DNA from: Aquincola tertiaricarbonis
GTDB taxonomy: Bacteria; Pseudomonadota; Gammaproteobacteria; Burkholderiales; Burkholderiaceae_C
Length of the DNA: 64,000 nt
Direction of reading: 5' to 3'
Assembly (NCBI RefSeq): GCF_000969605.1
Contig: NZ_JZUE01000002.1
Coordinates: forward strand, 310,001 to 374,000
Below are positions 32,097-42,563 of the stretch, piece by piece (positions within the stretch are counted from its first letter, which is position 1; every line of letters begins with the position of its first letter). The position numbers were made by a program, and so were the translations under genes. The notes under the pieces were generated by a model. The model was not told the DNA's origin. It did no database searches and saw only the letters and a list, made by a program, of their open reading frames with translations.

Positions 32097-32755
32097 CACT
32101 TGGCTCCCTGGGCGGCCGGCGCCGCGCCAAGCGCGGTGAGCTTGGCCTCGATCAGCTGCCGGTACTCCAGCCGCGCATCCATCGCCGCCCAGGCGGCCTG
32201 GTAGGCGGTCTTCGCTTCGTCCTTCTTGCCTTGGGCCATCAGCACGTCGCCGCGGCGGTCGGCGGCCAGCGCCTCGAAGCCGGGCGCCTTGGCGGCGTCC
32301 ACCTGGCGCAGCGCCTCGTCGTACTGCTTCTTGTCCAGCAGGATGCCGGCCAGCCGCAGGCGCGCCACGGTGCGGTGCTCGTCCTCGCTGGCATTGTCGG
32401 CCACCCAGCCGAGCGTGGCCGCGGCCTCGTCCACCTGGCCCTTGTCGAACTGGGCCTGGGCTGCCAGCAGGCCGCCCTGCCCGGCATAGGCGGTGCGCGG
32501 GTACTTGTTCTTGAGGTCGGCGAACACCTGGCCGGTGCGGGCCGCATCGCCCGCGCGGGCGGCGCCTTCGAGCGCATCGAACATGGCCGCGGCCTTGGTG
32601 CCCTGGTCGCGCTGCCAGTAGTTCCAGCCGTTCCAGGCCGCGAAGCCACCGAGCGCCAGCACGAGCACCCAGGTGATGAGGTTGCCGTAGCGCTTCCAGA
32701 AAGCCTTCAGCTCGTCGAGCTGTTCCTGCTCTTGCAGGTCGAGTTGGGTTGCCAT
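32096..32755 (-). CDS. YfgM-like tetratricopeptide membrane protein
   Basis: Single-pass inner-membrane protein with a periplasmic TPR-like domain. In E. coli YfgM is an ancillary part of the SecYEG translocon and works with periplasmic chaperones. A short cytosolic N-terminus (LQEQEQLDELKAFWKRYGN) precedes a membrane helix (about residues 27-46), then helical repeats such as RTAYAGQGGLLAAQAQFDKGQVDEAAATL. Length 219 aa. It lies between hisS and bamB, its usual place. Confidence 0.9.
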   Translation of the reverse strand: MATQLDLQEQEQLDELKAFWKRYGNLITWVLVLALGGFAAWNGWNYWQRDQGTKAAAMFDALEGAARAGDAARTGQVFADLKNKYPRTAYAGQGGLLAAQAQFDKGQVDEAAATLGWVADNASEDEHRTVARLRLAGILLDKKQYDEALRQVDAAKAPGFEALAADRRGDVLMAQGKKDEAKTAYQAAWAAMDARLEYRQLIEAKLTALGAAPAAQGAK

Positions 32756-32801
32756 GCGATGCTTGTCTTGTTCTGACCGCCCGGGGGCGGAGGAGGCGGG
32801 A

Positions 32802-34112
32802 TTATGCGTTGCGCAGTTCGTGCGCCCAGGCGGCCACGTCAGCCAGCGGACGCACGGTCTGCGCGGCCTGGGACTGCGCGCCCTGCCCGTCGCGCAGCGG
32901 CTTGATCGCCACCACGCCGCGGGCCAGTTCGTCGTCGCCGAAGATCAGCGCGAAACGCGCGCCGCTGGCGTCGGCCCGCTTGAACTGCGACTTCATGCTG
33001 CCCTGCCCTTCGGTATTGCCGGCATGCATGATCACCGCCACGCCGGCCGCGCGCAGCGCTTCCAGCACCGGCATCACGCGTGGCAGGCTGGCGGCCGAAG
33101 GCACCACCGCATAGGCCGACGGGGCCGCCGACGGCACTGGCGCCTGCGCCGCTTCCAGCAGCAGCAGCAGCCGCTCCAGGCCCAGGCCCCAGCCGACGCC
33201 GGGCGAGGGCTTGCCGCCCAGCTGCTCGATCAAGCCGTCGTAGCGGCCGCCGCCACACACCGTGCCCTGGGCGCCGAGCTTGTCGGTCACCCACTCGAAG
33301 ACGGTGAGGTTGTAGTAGTCCATGCCGCGCACGAGGCGCGGGTTGATGCGGTAGGCCAGCCCGGCCGCATCCAGCACGGCCTTGACGCCATCGAAGTGCG
33401 CCAGCGAGGCCTCGCCCAGGAAATCGATCAGCCGCGGCGCGGCATCCACCACCGGCTGCATCGCCGGGTTCTTGGTGTCCAGCACCCGCAGCGGATTGCT
33501 GTGCAGGCGGCGCCTGGCATCCTCGTCCAGCAGGTCGGCATGGGCTTCCAGGTGCGCGATCAGCGCCTGGCGGTGCGCGCGGCGCTCCTCCGGCTGGCCC
33601 AGGCTGTTGATCTCCAGCGTGACGTCGCGGCCTTCCACCAGGCCCAGCTCGCGCCACAGCGCACGCAGCAGCAGGATGATCTCGGCGTCCACGTCCGGCC
33701 CGGGAAAGCCCAGCACCTCCACGCCCGCCTGGTGGAACTGGCGGTAGCGGCCCTTCTGCGGCCGCTCGTGGCGGAACATGGGCCCGATGTAGAACAGTCG
33801 CCGGCCGCCTTCGCGCAGGAAGCTGTGCTCGTTCATCGCCCGCACCACGCCGGCCGTGCCCTCGGGGCGCAGCGTAAGCTGGTCGCCGTTCAGGCGGTCC
33901 TCGAAGGAATACATCTCCTTCTCGACGATGTCGGTCACCTCGCCCAGGCCGCGCACGAACAGCGCGGTGGGCTCGACGATGGGCGTGCGCACGTTCTGGT
34001 AGCCGTACCGCTGCATCAGCGAGCGCAGCGTGGCCTCCACCCATTCCCAGCGCGCGGACTCGGGCGGCAGCAGGTCGTTCATGCCCTTGACGGCACTCAG
34101 TCGTTCAGACAT
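32802..34112 (-). CDS. hisS: Histidyl-tRNA synthetase
   Basis: Class II aminoacyl-tRNA synthetase. Motif 2 ([24 protein letters not shown]), the His A signature [15 protein letters not shown] and motif 3 ([15 protein letters not shown]) are present. The C-terminal anticodon domain includes [22 protein letters not shown]. Length 436 aa. It is separated from ispG by 78 bp with two GC-rich hairpins. Confidence 0.97.
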   Translation of the reverse strand: MSERLSAVKGMNDLLPPESARWEWVEATLRSLMQRYGYQNVRTPIVEPTALFVRGLGEVTDIVEKEMYSFEDRLNGDQLTLRPEGTAGVVRAMNEHSFLREGGRRLFYIGPMFRHERPQKGRYRQFHQAGVEVLGFPGPDVDAEIILLLRALWRELGLVEGRDVTLEINSLGQPEERRAHRQALIAHLEAHADLLDEDARRRLHSNPLRVLDTKNPAMQPVVDAAPRLIDFLGEASLAHFDGVKAVLDAAGLAYRINPRLVRGMDYYNLTVFEWVTDKLGAQGTVCGGGRYDGLIEQLGGKPSPGVGWGLGLERLLLLLEAAQAPVPSAAPSAYAVVPSAASLPRVMPVLEALRAAGVAVIMHAGNTEGQGSMKSQFKRADASGARFALIFGDDELARGVVAIKPLRDGQGAQSQAAQTVRPLADVAAWAHELRNA

Positions 34113-34131
34113 GTCAGCAGCAATGCGTTGG

Positions 34132-34185
34132 GGGCCGCAGGCGGCCCGGTTGTGTTCGGCAGGCGGCCCGCGCGCAAGCGGGCCG
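34132..34185. other. Two GC-rich hairpins between ispG and hisS
   Basis: Stem gggccg/cggccc (34132-34147, 4-nt loop) and an 8-bp stem cggcccgc/gcgggccg (34164-34185, 6-nt loop) lie in the 78-bp gap. No U-run follows on the minus strand, so they are more likely mRNA-processing or partial termination elements than strong terminators. Confidence 0.4.
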
Positions 34186-34190
34186 GCCGG

Positions 34191-35492
34191 TCAGGGCGTG
34201 GCCGTGGCGGCGCCGAAGCGCCGCTCGATGTAGCCCTCGACGATCTTCTGGAATTCGGTGGCGATGCCCTCGCCGCGCAGCGTCAGCGCCTTTTCGCCGT
34301 CGATGAACACCGGCGCCGCCGGTGCCTCGCCCGTGCCGGGCAGGCTGATGCCGATGTCGGCATGCTTGCTTTCGCCCGGGCCGTTGACGATGCAGCCCAT
34401 CACGGCCACCTTGAGCGTCTCGACGCCCGGGTAGCGGGCCTTCCACACCGGCATGCTGGCGCGCAGGTGGTCGTCGATCTGCTTGGCCAGCTCCTGGAAG
34501 GTGGTGCTGGTGGTGCGGCCGCAGCCGGGGCAGGCGGTGACGCTGGGATTGAAGCTGCGCAGGCCCAGGGCCTGCAGGATCTCGCCAGCCACCACCACCT
34601 CTTGCGTGCGCGCCTCGCCGGGCTGCGGCGTCAGGCTCACGCGGATGGTGTCGCCGATGCCTTCCTGCAGCAGGATGGACAGCGCGGTGGCCGAGGCCAC
34701 GGTGCCCTTGGTGCCCATGCCGGCTTCGGTCAGGCCCAGGTGCAGCGAATAGTCGCAGCGGCGCGCCAATGCGCGGTAGACCGAGATGAGGTCCTGCACG
34801 CCGCTGACCTTGCAGCTGATGATGATCTGGTTGGGGTCCAGGCCGATCTCGCGCGCATAGGCGGCCGACTCCAGCGCCGACTGCACCAGCGCCTGGTACA
34901 TCACCTGCTTCGCGTCCCAGGGCGTGGCGCGGCGGGCGTTGTCGTCCATCAGCGAGGCCAGCAGCTCCTGGTCCAGGCTGCCCCAGTTGACGCCGATGCG
35001 CACCGCCTTGTCGTACTTGGCGGCGGCTTCCACCATCATCGCGAACTGGCGGTCGCGCTTGTCGCCCTTGCCCACGTTGCCGGGGTTGATGCGGTACTTC
35101 GACAGGGCCTGCGCCATGTCCGGGAACTCGGTCAGCAGCCGGTGGCCGTTGTAGTGGAAGTCGCCGATCAGCGGCACGTCCACGCCCATGCGGTCGAGCT
35201 GCTCGCGGATGTGCGGCACGGCCTGCGCGGCCTCGGGCGTGTTGACCGTGATGCGCACCATCTCCGAGCCGGCCTGCGCCAGTTCCTTGACCTGGATGGC
35301 CGTCTCGATCACCTCCACCGTGTCGGTGTTGGTCATCGACTGCACGCGCACCGGTGCGTCGCCGCCCACCGTCACCACGCGGTCGCCCCACACCACGCGG
35401 GCCTGGCGCGAGCGGCGCGGCGCCGGGAAGGCGGCATCGATCATGGTGTCCGGCGACTCGGGGACGAAGGCGGCGGGAGCGGCTGTGTTCAT
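34191..35492 (-). CDS. ispG: 4-hydroxy-3-methylbut-2-enyl diphosphate synthase
   Basis: 4Fe-4S enzyme of the non-mevalonate pathway (MEcPP to HMBPP). [11 protein letters not shown] near the N-terminus, [14 protein letters not shown] and [14 protein letters not shown] are family blocks. Cluster ligands are in TACPGCGRT and [11 protein letters not shown]. Length 433 aa. The ATG at 35492 lies 5 nt after the rodZ-like stop; a GTG at 35501 overlapping that stop is an alternative. dxr of the same pathway is at 10864. Confidence 0.96.
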   Translation of the reverse strand: MNTAAPAAFVPESPDTMIDAAFPAPRRSRQARVVWGDRVVTVGGDAPVRVQSMTNTDTVEVIETAIQVKELAQAGSEMVRITVNTPEAAQAVPHIREQLDRMGVDVPLIGDFHYNGHRLLTEFPDMAQALSKYRINPGNVGKGDKRDRQFAMMVEAAAKYDKAVRIGVNWGSLDQELLASLMDDNARRATPWDAKQVMYQALVQSALESAAYAREIGLDPNQIIISCKVSGVQDLISVYRALARRCDYSLHLGLTEAGMGTKGTVASATALSILLQEGIGDTIRVSLTPQPGEARTQEVVVAGEILQALGLRSFNPSVTACPGCGRTTSTTFQELAKQIDDHLRASMPVWKARYPGVETLKVAVMGCIVNGPGESKHADIGISLPGTGEAPAAPVFIDGEKALTLRGEGIATEFQKIVEGYIERRFGAATATP

Positions 35493-35497
35493 GGCGT

Positions 35498-36415
35498 TCA
35501 CTTGAGTTCGAGCCGGGCGACGTTGTCCCGGGTGGCCGAGGTATCGACCGGCTGCCCGCGGAAGGTGACCTGCGTGCCGGCAGCGTTGCCGATTGTGGCG
35601 CGCAGCGGAATCTCCCCGTCCACGCCCACCGTTTCGCCGGACTGCAGCGTGCGCGACAGCAGCACGCGGCCGCTGCGGTCGCGCACCTCCACCCAGCTCT
35701 CGGCGGTGGCGCGCAGCACCAGCGCGCCGGCGGCGGTGGCCGGGGCAACGGCGGCCGGGGCGCTGGCCACCGCGGGTGGCGCAGTGGCCGCCACAGGGCC
35801 GGCGGCGGAGGCGGCGGCCGGCGCGGCCGGCGCAGCGGAAGCCGGCGGCTCCACCACCGAAGGCACGGAATGCACGGTATCGACCGCGGCGGAGGCCGCC
35901 TCGATCACCTCGGTGACGACGCCCGAGGCGCCCGCGCCCACGGTACCCACCAGGTCGCTTGCCTCGGTGCCGGTGCCGGTGCCGCCGCCCAGGCCTTCGA
36001 GCGCACGCTCGGGCAGCAGGTAGACCACCAGCGCGGCCAGCAGCACCGCGCCGGCGCCCCACAGCACCGGCTTCTGGAGCACGGCCCACTCGGGCGGATC
36101 GCCGCGCGCCGGGCGCTCGCGGAACGGCTGGTTGAGCCCGGTGCTCACCTGCGCCAGCGCGGTGCCGCTGTCGGCCTGGTGCGGCAGCAGGGCCAGCACC
36201 GGCTCGGGCTCGATCTTCAGCGTGCGGCAAACCGTCTTGGCCAGCGCCCGCACGAAGGTCATGTCGGGCAGCTCGTCATAACGGTCGTGTTCCAGCGCCT
36301 CGAGCTTGCGCGGCGTGACCTTGATCGACGCGGCCAGCGCCGCGATGTGGATGCCCTGCTTCTCGCGGGCCGCCTTCAGCAGCCCGCCAGCGGTGGCGGC
36401 AACAGCCTCAGTCAT
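35498..36415 (-). CDS. RodZ-like helix-turn-helix membrane protein (DUF4115)
   Basis: Probably a cell-shape factor related to RodZ, which links MreB to the elongasome. An XRE-type helix-turn-helix (residues 11-72: [31 protein letters not shown]) precedes a membrane helix (about 116-134), a long Ala/Pro/Ser-rich periplasmic linker, and a C-terminal DUF4115 beta domain ([20 protein letters not shown]). Length 305 aa. It overlaps the pilF stop by 8 bp. The position between pilF and ispG matches rodZ elsewhere. Confidence 0.88.
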   Translation of the reverse strand: MTEAVAATAGGLLKAAREKQGIHIAALAASIKVTPRKLEALEHDRYDELPDMTFVRALAKTVCRTLKIEPEPVLALLPHQADSGTALAQVSTGLNQPFRERPARGDPPEWAVLQKPVLWGAGAVLLAALVVYLLPERALEGLGGGTGTGTEASDLVGTVGAGASGVVTEVIEAASAAVDTVHSVPSVVEPPASAAPAAPAAASAAGPVAATAPPAVASAPAAVAPATAAGALVLRATAESWVEVRDRSGRVLLSRTLQSGETVGVDGEIPLRATIGNAAGTQVTFRGQPVDTSATRDNVARLELK

Positions 36416-37220
36416 CGAATTGTCCTCTTTCGAAGGCCAGGGTCTGCGGCGCCTGCGGGAAGCGCGCGCGCAGCTGGCGCCCCCATTCCTCGACGCCGCC
36501 CCGGTTGCCCATGCGGTGCTCGATGCGCACGGCCAGCCACAGCGACTGCGCGTTCGACGTCTCCTGCCGCAGGTTCACGCGCCGCACGTAGAAACGTGCG
36601 CGCTCGTACTCGCCGCGCAGGTACAGCACCTCGGACAGGTTGACCGCGATCGTCGGATTGCCGGGATCGAGTTCATAGGAACGCACCAGCGCCCGCTCGG
36701 CCGCATCCAGCTGGCCGGCGCGTGCATGGCAGACGCCCTGCGCCAGCAGCGTGCGCACCATGTCGCGGTACTGCGGCAGCGCCAGCGCGGCGTCGAACTG
36801 GCGCTGCGCATCGGCAAACAGACGTTGCTGGCACAGGAACCAGCCGTAGTTGTGCTTGGCATCGCCGTCGCGCGCATTGAGCTGCAGCGCGCGCTGGAAG
36901 CTTTCGTCCGCGAGGCGGTTCTCGCCCATCGCGGCATAGATCAGGCCGCGCAGGTTGTAGGCCTCGCCCAGGTCGGGCCGGGCGTTCAGCGCCTGCTTGA
37001 CCTCGTCCAGCGCCACCTCGTACTGCTGGCGGCCGAAGTAGGCCGAGGCCAGCTCCAGTCGCAGCCGCGCGCGGCGGTCGTTGTCGGTCTGGTCGGAGGC
37101 GGTGCGGATTTCCTGCGTGTTGCCCTGCAGGCCCTGGCCAGGCGGCGTCTCGCAGCCGGCCAGCAGGCCGATGCCCGCCAGCGCGCCCAGCACCCACGCG
37201 GCAGCGCGGTGCACGATCAA
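36408..37220 (-). CDS. pilF: Type IV pilus biogenesis TPR lipoprotein PilF/PilW
   Basis: Outer-membrane lipoprotein that helps assemble the PilQ secretin. The signal peptide ends with lipobox [10 protein letters not shown]. Six TPR-like repeats follow, for example [33 protein letters not shown]. About 270 aa. I chose TTG at 37220, which overlaps the rlmN stop by 4 nt and has GGAGG 5 nt upstream; GTG at 37214 is a close alternative. No other pilus genes are in the window. Confidence 0.9.
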   Translation of the reverse strand: MIVHRAAAWVLGALAGIGLLAGCETPPGQGLQGNTQEIRTASDQTDNDRRARLRLELASAYFGRQQYEVALDEVKQALNARPDLGEAYNLRGLIYAAMGENRLADESFQRALQLNARDGDAKHNYGWFLCQQRLFADAQRQFDAALALPQYRDMVRTLLAQGVCHARAGQLDAAERALVRSYELDPGNPTIAVNLSEVLYLRGEYERARFYVRRVNLRQETSNAQSLWLAVRIEHRMGNRGGVEEWGRQLRARFPQAPQTLAFERGQFDD

Positions 37221-38440
37221 CCGGCCCTCCGCCCGTGCAGGCGGTCTCCCTCTTGCTGGACGGGAGCCGGTGCGATGCGGATGGCCGGGCGCGTCAGCCG
37301 CTGCGTCACGCGGGTGCGGTCCTGCACCTCGCCGGCCAGCTGGCCACAGGCGGCGGCGATGTCGTCGCCGCGGGTGCGGCGCACGGTGGTGACGATGCCG
37401 GCGTCCATCAGCACCTTCGCGAAGGCGTCGACCCGCTCCTTCGGCGAGCGCAGCAGGCCGGAAGCCGGGAACGGATTGAACGGGATCAGGTTCAGCTTGC
37501 AGGGCACGGCCGGCGTACCGGCACGCCCGGTGACCAGGCGCACCAGCTGGCGCGCCTGCTCGGGGGAATCGTTGGCACCGTCGAGCATGCAGTACTCGAA
37601 GGTGATGAAGTCGCGCGGGGCGGCTTCCAGGTAGCGCCCGCACGCCGCCATCAGCTCGGCCAGCGGGTACTTGCGGTTGAGCGGCACCAGCTGGTCGCGC
37701 AGGCCGTCTTCCGGCGCATGCAGCGAGACGGCCAGTGCCACGGGGCAGTCCACCCGCAGCCGGTCCATCATCGGCACCACGCCCGAGGTGCTCACGGTGA
37801 CACGGCGGCGCGACAGGCCGTAGCCGTGGTCGTCCAGCATCACCCGCAGCGCGGGCACCAGCGCGCCGTAGTTCTGCAGCGGCTCGCCCATGCCCATCAT
37901 CACCACGTTGTCGATCGCCCGCTCGCCGGGCTGCAGCTTCAGCCGCTCGCGCAGATGGTGCTCGGCGAACCACAGCTGGGCCAGGATCTCGCCGGTGGAC
38001 AGGTTGCGGCTGAAGCCCTGGTGGCCGGTGGAGCAGAAACGGCAGCCCACCGCGCAACCCGCCTGCGACGACACGCACAGCGTGCCGCGGTCGGCCTCGG
38101 GGATGAACACGGCTTCCACTGCGTCGCCGTTGCCGACGTCGAACAGCCACTTGATGGTGCCGTCGGCCGACGCCTGCTCGCTGGTGATCTTCAGGCCGCG
38201 CACTTCGGCGCGCGTGGCCAGCTTGTCGCGCAGCGAGCGCGCCAGGTCGGACATCTGGCCGAAGTCGGCCGCGCCCTTCTGGTGGATCCAGCGGAACAGC
38301 TGCGTGGCGCGGAAACGCTTCTCGCCCAGCTGTTCGCAGAAGGCGGTGAGGCCTTCCAGGTCGAAGTCCAGCAGGTTGACGCGCGCAGCCTCCGACACCG
38401 CCGGTGCGGCGGTGGAGTTCGAAGACTGCAGCTCGGCCAT
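37217..38440 (-). CDS. rlmN: Dual-specificity RNA methyltransferase RlmN
   Basis: Radical-SAM enzyme that makes 2-methyladenosine at A2503 of 23S rRNA and A37 of some tRNAs. The cluster motif C-x3-C-x2-C is CAVGCRFC (C129, C133, C136). [19 protein letters not shown] and [19 protein letters not shown] follow. The catalytic Cys region is [17 protein letters not shown]. Length 407 aa with a short C-terminal extension. It is 18 nt after ndk. Confidence 0.97.
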   Translation of the reverse strand: MAELQSSNSTAAPAVSEAARVNLLDFDLEGLTAFCEQLGEKRFRATQLFRWIHQKGAADFGQMSDLARSLRDKLATRAEVRGLKITSEQASADGTIKWLFDVGNGDAVEAVFIPEADRGTLCVSSQAGCAVGCRFCSTGHQGFSRNLSTGEILAQLWFAEHHLRERLKLQPGERAIDNVVMMGMGEPLQNYGALVPALRVMLDDHGYGLSRRRVTVSTSGVVPMMDRLRVDCPVALAVSLHAPEDGLRDQLVPLNRKYPLAELMAACGRYLEAAPRDFITFEYCMLDGANDSPEQARQLVRLVTGRAGTPAVPCKLNLIPFNPFPASGLLRSPKERVDAFAKVLMDAGIVTTVRRTRGDDIAAACGQLAGEVQDRTRVTQRLTRPAIRIAPAPVQQEGDRLHGRRAG

Positions 38441-38458
38441 GCGGACTTCCAGCGCCGA

Positions 38459-38884
38459 TCAGCGGCTGTAGACGTTCATGCCGGGGAAGAAGAAGGCGAT
38501 CTCGACGGCCGCGGTCTCGGCGGCGTCGGAGCCGTGCACGGCGTTGGCGTCGATGCTGTCGGCGAAGTCGGCACGGATGGTGCCCTTGTCGGCCTTCTTC
38601 GGATCGGTGGCGCCCATCAGCTCGCGGTTCTTGGCGATGGCGCCTTCACCTTCCAGCACCTGGATCATCACCGGGCCGGAGATCATGAAGCTGACCAGGT
38701 CGTTGAAGAACGGGCGGGCCTTGTGCACTGCGTAGAAGGCTTCCGCTTCGCCCTTGGACAGGTGCGCCATGCGGGCGGCCACCACCTTGAGGCCGGCGCC
38801 TTCAAAGCGGGCATAGATCTGACCGATCACGTTCTTGGCGACGGCGTCGGGCTTAATGATCGACAGGGTGCGTTCGATGGCCAT
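38459..38884 (-). CDS. ndk: Nucleoside diphosphate kinase
   Basis: Balances NTP pools by phospho-histidine transfer. [23 protein letters not shown] is the family N-terminus, and the catalytic His is in [13 protein letters not shown] (about residue 117). Length 141 aa, standard. The ribosome site AGGAGA is 7 nt upstream. ndk-rlmN-pilF is a conserved order. Confidence 0.98.
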   Translation of the reverse strand: MAIERTLSIIKPDAVAKNVIGQIYARFEGAGLKVVAARMAHLSKGEAEAFYAVHKARPFFNDLVSFMISGPVMIQVLEGEGAIAKNRELMGATDPKKADKGTIRADFADSIDANAVHGSDAAETAAVEIAFFFPGMNVYSR

Positions 38885-38923
38885 GGAAATCTCTCCTGAA
38901 TCAATAACTTGGCAAAGCCTTGG

Positions 38924-38929
38924 ATTGTA
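38924..38929 (-). promoter_or_regulatory. Possible -10 box upstream of ndk
   Basis: TACAAT on the minus strand, 40 bp before the ndk ATG and just after the RluB-like stop codon, in the only AT-richer spot of that gap. No convincing -35 hexamer at 16-18 bp. Confidence 0.5.
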
Positions 38930-38944
38930 ACCCGCTGAAGCAGA

Positions 38945-41584
38945 TCAACGACCGCCGCGGCCACCCGGGCGACCCCGGCCGCCACCGCCTGCACCGCCGC
39001 CGCCGCCCCGGCCACCACGCCCGCCGCCGCCCTTGCGATGGAAGGCATCGGCGCCGATGTAGCCGACCGAGGTCTGCATCGGATCGGGTTCGCGACCCGC
39101 ACCACCACCACCACCGCCGCCCCGGTTGGGGCCGCCCGGCTTGCCGCCGCGGGCCTTGATGCCCAGGCCGCCGCCACCGCCCTTGCGGGGAAAGGCGTTG
39201 CCGCCGTTGGGCACACCCTTGACCAGGCGCTTGTCGTAGGTCTGCTGCAGCGGATTGGGGATCGGGCCGTCCTCGCTGTATTCGCGGCGCGGTGCGTTGT
39301 GCTCGCGCATCAGCCGCTTGTCGTAGGTCTGCTGCAGCGGGTTCGGGATCGGGCCATCGTCGCCAATGTCCTTGCGCTGCAGGCTCAGCTCGCGCATCGC
39401 GCGCTTGTCGTAGGTCTGCTGCAGCGGATTCGGGATCGGGCCGTCCTCGCGCTCGCGGCGCGGCTCGCGGTTCTCGCGCAGCGCGCGCTTGTCGTAGGTC
39501 TGCTGCAGCGGATTGGGGATGGGCCCGTCCTCGCGGATGGGCCGGTTCGAACGGCCCTGGCGCGCTTCACGGGCCAGGCGCTTGTCGAAGGTCTGCTGCA
39601 GCGGATCGGGGATCACCGGGCCACGCTCGCGCGGGCCGCGCGAACGGTCGCCACGGTCTGCGCGATCGCCACCGCGGTCGTTGCGATCGCCGCGCGGCGG
39701 GCGGTCGCCGCGCTCGCCGCGGTCGCGCTGCTGCGGGCCGTTGCCGCGCTTGGCGTTGCGGCCGGGCTTGTTGTGGCCGCCCTGGCCGTTGTTCTGGCCC
39801 TGTCCGCCGCCCTCGCCTTCACGCTGCTCGCGCGCTTCCTTCGGACCGCGCGGCACCTGGCCGATCAGCCGGCGCAGCATCTTCACGTCCGGCTCTTCCA
39901 GATCGACCCAGACGCCGCGCTTGAGGCCGCGCGGCAGCACCACGCTGCCATAGCGGATGCGGATCAGGCGGCTGACCGTCAGGCCCACCGCGTCGAACAG
40001 CTTGCGCACCTCGCGGTTGCGGCCTTCGTTGATCACCACGCGGTACCAGCGGTTCAGGCCTTCGCCGCCGCCGTCCTCGATGCTGGTGAAGGCAGCCTTC
40101 TGGCCCTCGATCTCGACACCTTCCAGCAGCTTGGCCTTGGCTTCGCTTTCCAGCGTGCCCAGCACCCGCACCGCGTATTCACGCTCCACGCCGAAGCGCG
40201 GATGCATCAACTGGTGCGCCAGGTCGCCGGAGGTGGTGAACAGCAGCAGGCCTTCGGTGTTGATGTCCAGCCGGCCCACCGACTGCCACTTGCCGTGCTG
40301 CAGCCGCGGCAGCTTGCGGAATACGGTCGGGCGCTGCTGCGGATCGTCCAGCGTGACCACTTCGCCCACGGGCTTGTGGTACGCGATCACACGCGCCGGC
40401 GACGGTGCGATGCGCACCTTGATCGGCTTGCCGTTGACCTGGATGCGGTCGCCCCAGGAAATGCGCTGGCCGGTGTGGGCCGGCTCGCCGTTGACCGTGA
40501 TGCGGCCTTCGGTGATGAGCTGCTCCATGTCGCGGCGCGAACCGATGCCGGCCTGCGCCAGCACCTTGTGCAGCTTGGGCGCATCGGCTTCGGCGGCCAG
40601 CACGCGCTTGGCGGGGCCGTCGGCCTCGTCGGCGCCAGCGGCTTCGCCCTCGGCTGCCGGCGCAGCATCGGCCGCGGCGGACGGCTGGTCCGCGGCAGCG
40701 TCCTGGCCCGAGTCGGCGGCCTGCGCGTCCTGCGGCAGGCCGGCATCGTCCAGCGCTTCGCCGGCGGGTAGTTCCACCGCATCGTCGAAGGCGCCGGACA
40801 GCACCTCGGCGAACAGCGGCGTGGTGTCGGGCCGCACGATCGCCGGCGGCTGGCCGCCCGGCTTGCGGTCGCCACGCGGCTTGTCGGCACGCGGCTCGTT
40901 GCGGACGTCCGGGCGCCCTTCGGCGCGCTGCTCGCCACCCTTCTCGCCACGCTCCTTGCGGCCGCGGCGGCGGTTGCGCGATCGGGAGGAGCGTTCACCG
41001 GCTGCGCCAGCCTCGGTGGCCTCGCCACCCGCGGCCTGGCCGTCGCCGGTGCGTTCGCCGCCCTCGCCGCCCTCCGCCGGGCCCATCTCCCCCGGTGCAC
41101 CCTCTCCCGTGGCAGCCGACGGCGCCACCGGCCGCGCCTGCGGCTCGGCATAGGCCGTGACGGCCGCTGCGTCGGCACCATCAGCCACCGGCGCGTCGAA
41201 GGCCAGTGCCGACTGTGCGGCGCCTTCGGCCGCATCGGCCTTGGCCGGCTTGCGCGGGCGGCGGGCCGGCTTGGCGGCGGCGGTGTTCGCGCCATCGTCG
41301 GCCGCGGCCTCCGCCGGCGCGGCATCCGCCTGCGGCTGGGCCGTGGCGGCGGCGCTGCGGCTGCGGCGACGCGGTGCGGCGGCTGCCGGCTCGCCGTCGC
41401 CTGCCGGCTGCGCAGCCGGCGCCTCGGCCTGCGCGCCGACGGCCTGCGCGTCGGACGTGCCCTCTTCGGCCGTCTTGCGCGGCGTGCGACGGCGCTTGGG
41501 CTTGGCCTCGCCGTCCGGGGTGGAGGCCGCGTGGGCGGGATCCACCGGAGCGTCGGAGGGCAGATCGGAGTCGTTGGCGTTCAT
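38945..41584 (-). CDS. RluB-type 23S rRNA pseudouridine synthase with long repeat-bearing extensions
   Basis: Isomerises uridine in 23S rRNA (RluB: U2605). It is 879 aa, about three times the core. An Ala/Glu-rich N-terminus (residues 1-335) precedes the S4 domain (about 337-390, [18 protein letters not shown]) and the RsuA/RluB catalytic domain, whose Asp (about 440) is in [13 protein letters not shown]. After a charged Arg/Asp/Gly segment (585-650) come five tandem repeats of about 28-31 residues with core [13 protein letters not shown] (650-790). An RGG-like Gly/Arg tail ends the protein. It overlaps scpB by 4 nt. The extensions are probably disordered and RNA-binding (inference). Confidence 0.92.
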   Translation of the reverse strand: MNANDSDLPSDAPVDPAHAASTPDGEAKPKRRRTPRKTAEEGTSDAQAVGAQAEAPAAQPAGDGEPAAAAPRRRSRSAAATAQPQADAAPAEAAADDGANTAAAKPARRPRKPAKADAAEGAAQSALAFDAPVADGADAAAVTAYAEPQARPVAPSAATGEGAPGEMGPAEGGEGGERTGDGQAAGGEATEAGAAGERSSRSRNRRRGRKERGEKGGEQRAEGRPDVRNEPRADKPRGDRKPGGQPPAIVRPDTTPLFAEVLSGAFDDAVELPAGEALDDAGLPQDAQAADSGQDAAADQPSAAADAAPAAEGEAAGADEADGPAKRVLAAEADAPKLHKVLAQAGIGSRRDMEQLITEGRITVNGEPAHTGQRISWGDRIQVNGKPIKVRIAPSPARVIAYHKPVGEVVTLDDPQQRPTVFRKLPRLQHGKWQSVGRLDINTEGLLLFTTSGDLAHQLMHPRFGVEREYAVRVLGTLESEAKAKLLEGVEIEGQKAAFTSIEDGGGEGLNRWYRVVINEGRNREVRKLFDAVGLTVSRLIRIRYGSVVLPRGLKRGVWVDLEEPDVKMLRRLIGQVPRGPKEAREQREGEGGGQGQNNGQGGHNKPGRNAKRGNGPQQRDRGERGDRPPRGDRNDRGGDRADRGDRSRGPRERGPVIPDPLQQTFDKRLAREARQGRSNRPIREDGPIPNPLQQTYDKRALRENREPRREREDGPIPNPLQQTYDKRAMRELSLQRKDIGDDGPIPNPLQQTYDKRLMREHNAPRREYSEDGPIPNPLQQTYDKRLVKGVPNGGNAFPRKGGGGGLGIKARGGKPGGPNRGGGGGGGAGREPDPMQTSVGYIGADAFHRKGGGGRGGRGGGGGAGGGGRGRPGGRGGR
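39230..39625 (-). repeat. Tandem coding repeats in the RluB-like gene
   Basis: Five copies of a roughly 46-bp conserved core spaced 84-93 bp apart begin near 39230, 39316, 39403, 39487 and 39580. Each encodes [15 protein letters not shown] or a variant; the copy at 39580 is the most divergent ([13 protein letters not shown]). Spacers are Arg/Glu-rich and vary in sequence and length. Confidence 0.9.
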
Positions 41585-42291
41585 GCTTGCGCTTCGGGTG
41601 AAGAGGAGGAGGCGGTCGGGTCGGACGGGGTGGGCGGGAGGTCGGGCGGTGCAGCCGAAGGCAAGGCGGCCAGGGCAAGCGGCTCGCCCGCGTTGCTGCC
41701 GGCCTCGGCCAGCGGTCCTTCGGCGTCCAGCAACGAGGGCTGGTCGGCCAGGCCGGTGGCCATCAGGTCGATGGCCGCGGGCGTGCCTTCGAGCGGGGGC
41801 AGCTGGTCGAGGCTGGCCAGGCCGAGGTCGTCGAGGAACTGCCGCGTGGTGGCATACAGCGCCGGCCGGCCGGGGGCATCCCGGTGGCCGATCACTTCGA
41901 TCCAGTTGCGATCTTCCAGCTGCTTGACGATCTGCGTGCTGACGGTCACGCCGCGGATGTCCTCGATGTCGCCGCGCGTGACCGGCTGGCGGTAGGCCAC
42001 GATGGCCAGCGTCTCCATCACCGCGCGCGAGTAGCGCGGCGGCTTCTCGGGATGCAGCCGGTCGAGGTAGTCGCGCATCTCGGGGCGGCTCTGAAAGCGC
42101 CAGCCCGAGGCCAGCGCCACCAGTTCCACGCCCTTGCCTTCCCAGTCGCGCACCAGCTCGTCGAGCAGGCTGCGCAGGGTGTCGACGCCGACGTGGTCAT
42201 CGAACAGCGCCCGCATGTCGCGCAGCGGCAGCGGCTGCTGGGCACAGATGAGCGCGGTTTCGAGGACGCGCTTCGCATCCTGTGTGTTCAT
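41581..42291 (-). CDS. scpB: Segregation and condensation protein B
   Basis: Kleisin-interacting winged-helix subunit of SMC-ScpAB in chromosome segregation. Two winged helices are recognisable: [21 protein letters not shown] at the start and [29 protein letters not shown] in the second. The C-terminal 60 residues are Pro/Ser/Ala-rich and probably disordered. Length 236 aa. It is coupled to the RluB-like gene by an ATGA overlap, a common pairing. scpA is not visible here. Confidence 0.95.
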   Translation of the reverse strand: MNTQDAKRVLETALICAQQPLPLRDMRALFDDHVGVDTLRSLLDELVRDWEGKGVELVALASGWRFQSRPEMRDYLDRLHPEKPPRYSRAVMETLAIVAYRQPVTRGDIEDIRGVTVSTQIVKQLEDRNWIEVIGHRDAPGRPALYATTRQFLDDLGLASLDQLPPLEGTPAAIDLMATGLADQPSLLDAEGPLAEAGSNAGEPLALAALPSAAPPDLPPTPSDPTASSSSPEAQA

Positions 42292-42563
42292 GGGCTCTGC
42301 TTGAAGGGGCGCCGGATCGGGCCGGCGGCGTTCACAACATGGGCGGATCGGATCCCGGCGGTGTGGGTCTTCTTCGGCACCGCGGGGGCCACTGCTCTTG
42401 GCAGGTATCGGGGGCTCTTCGCTGCAAGGCCGGCCGGTGACGGCAGGGGTTGCGGAAGAGGCCTGTGCCGGTTCGGGCGAGGTGCCGGGCCTTTTTGGGC
42501 CACGGCCTGCGGAACGCGGCGTGTTGGAGGCACATTGTAGCCCCCGAAAGAGGGAATGGCGTG
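42292..42563. promoter_or_regulatory. 272-bp gap between rluD and scpB; possible scpB promoter and long leader
   Basis: No convincing coding frame. TACAAT on the minus strand (complement at 42534-42539) could be the -10 box of an scpB transcript with a leader of about 235 nt. A hairpin (cgccgg/ccggcg, 42310-42327) lies just upstream of scpB. On the minus strand ggcccaaaaaggccc-type symmetry occurs near 42488-42502. The function of the leader is unknown. Confidence 0.4.

Noticed and set aside
32754-36023. A 1089-codon plus-strand frame across hisS, ispG and the rodZ-like gene
   Set aside because: Antisense to three well-supported genes, with composition of a mirror frame only.
39230-39625. 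CRISPR-like array (regular repeats and variable spacers)
   Set aside because: Repeats are in frame within a coding sequence, the period of 84-93 bp is too long, the spacers encode Arg/Glu-rich linkers, and no cas gene is present.
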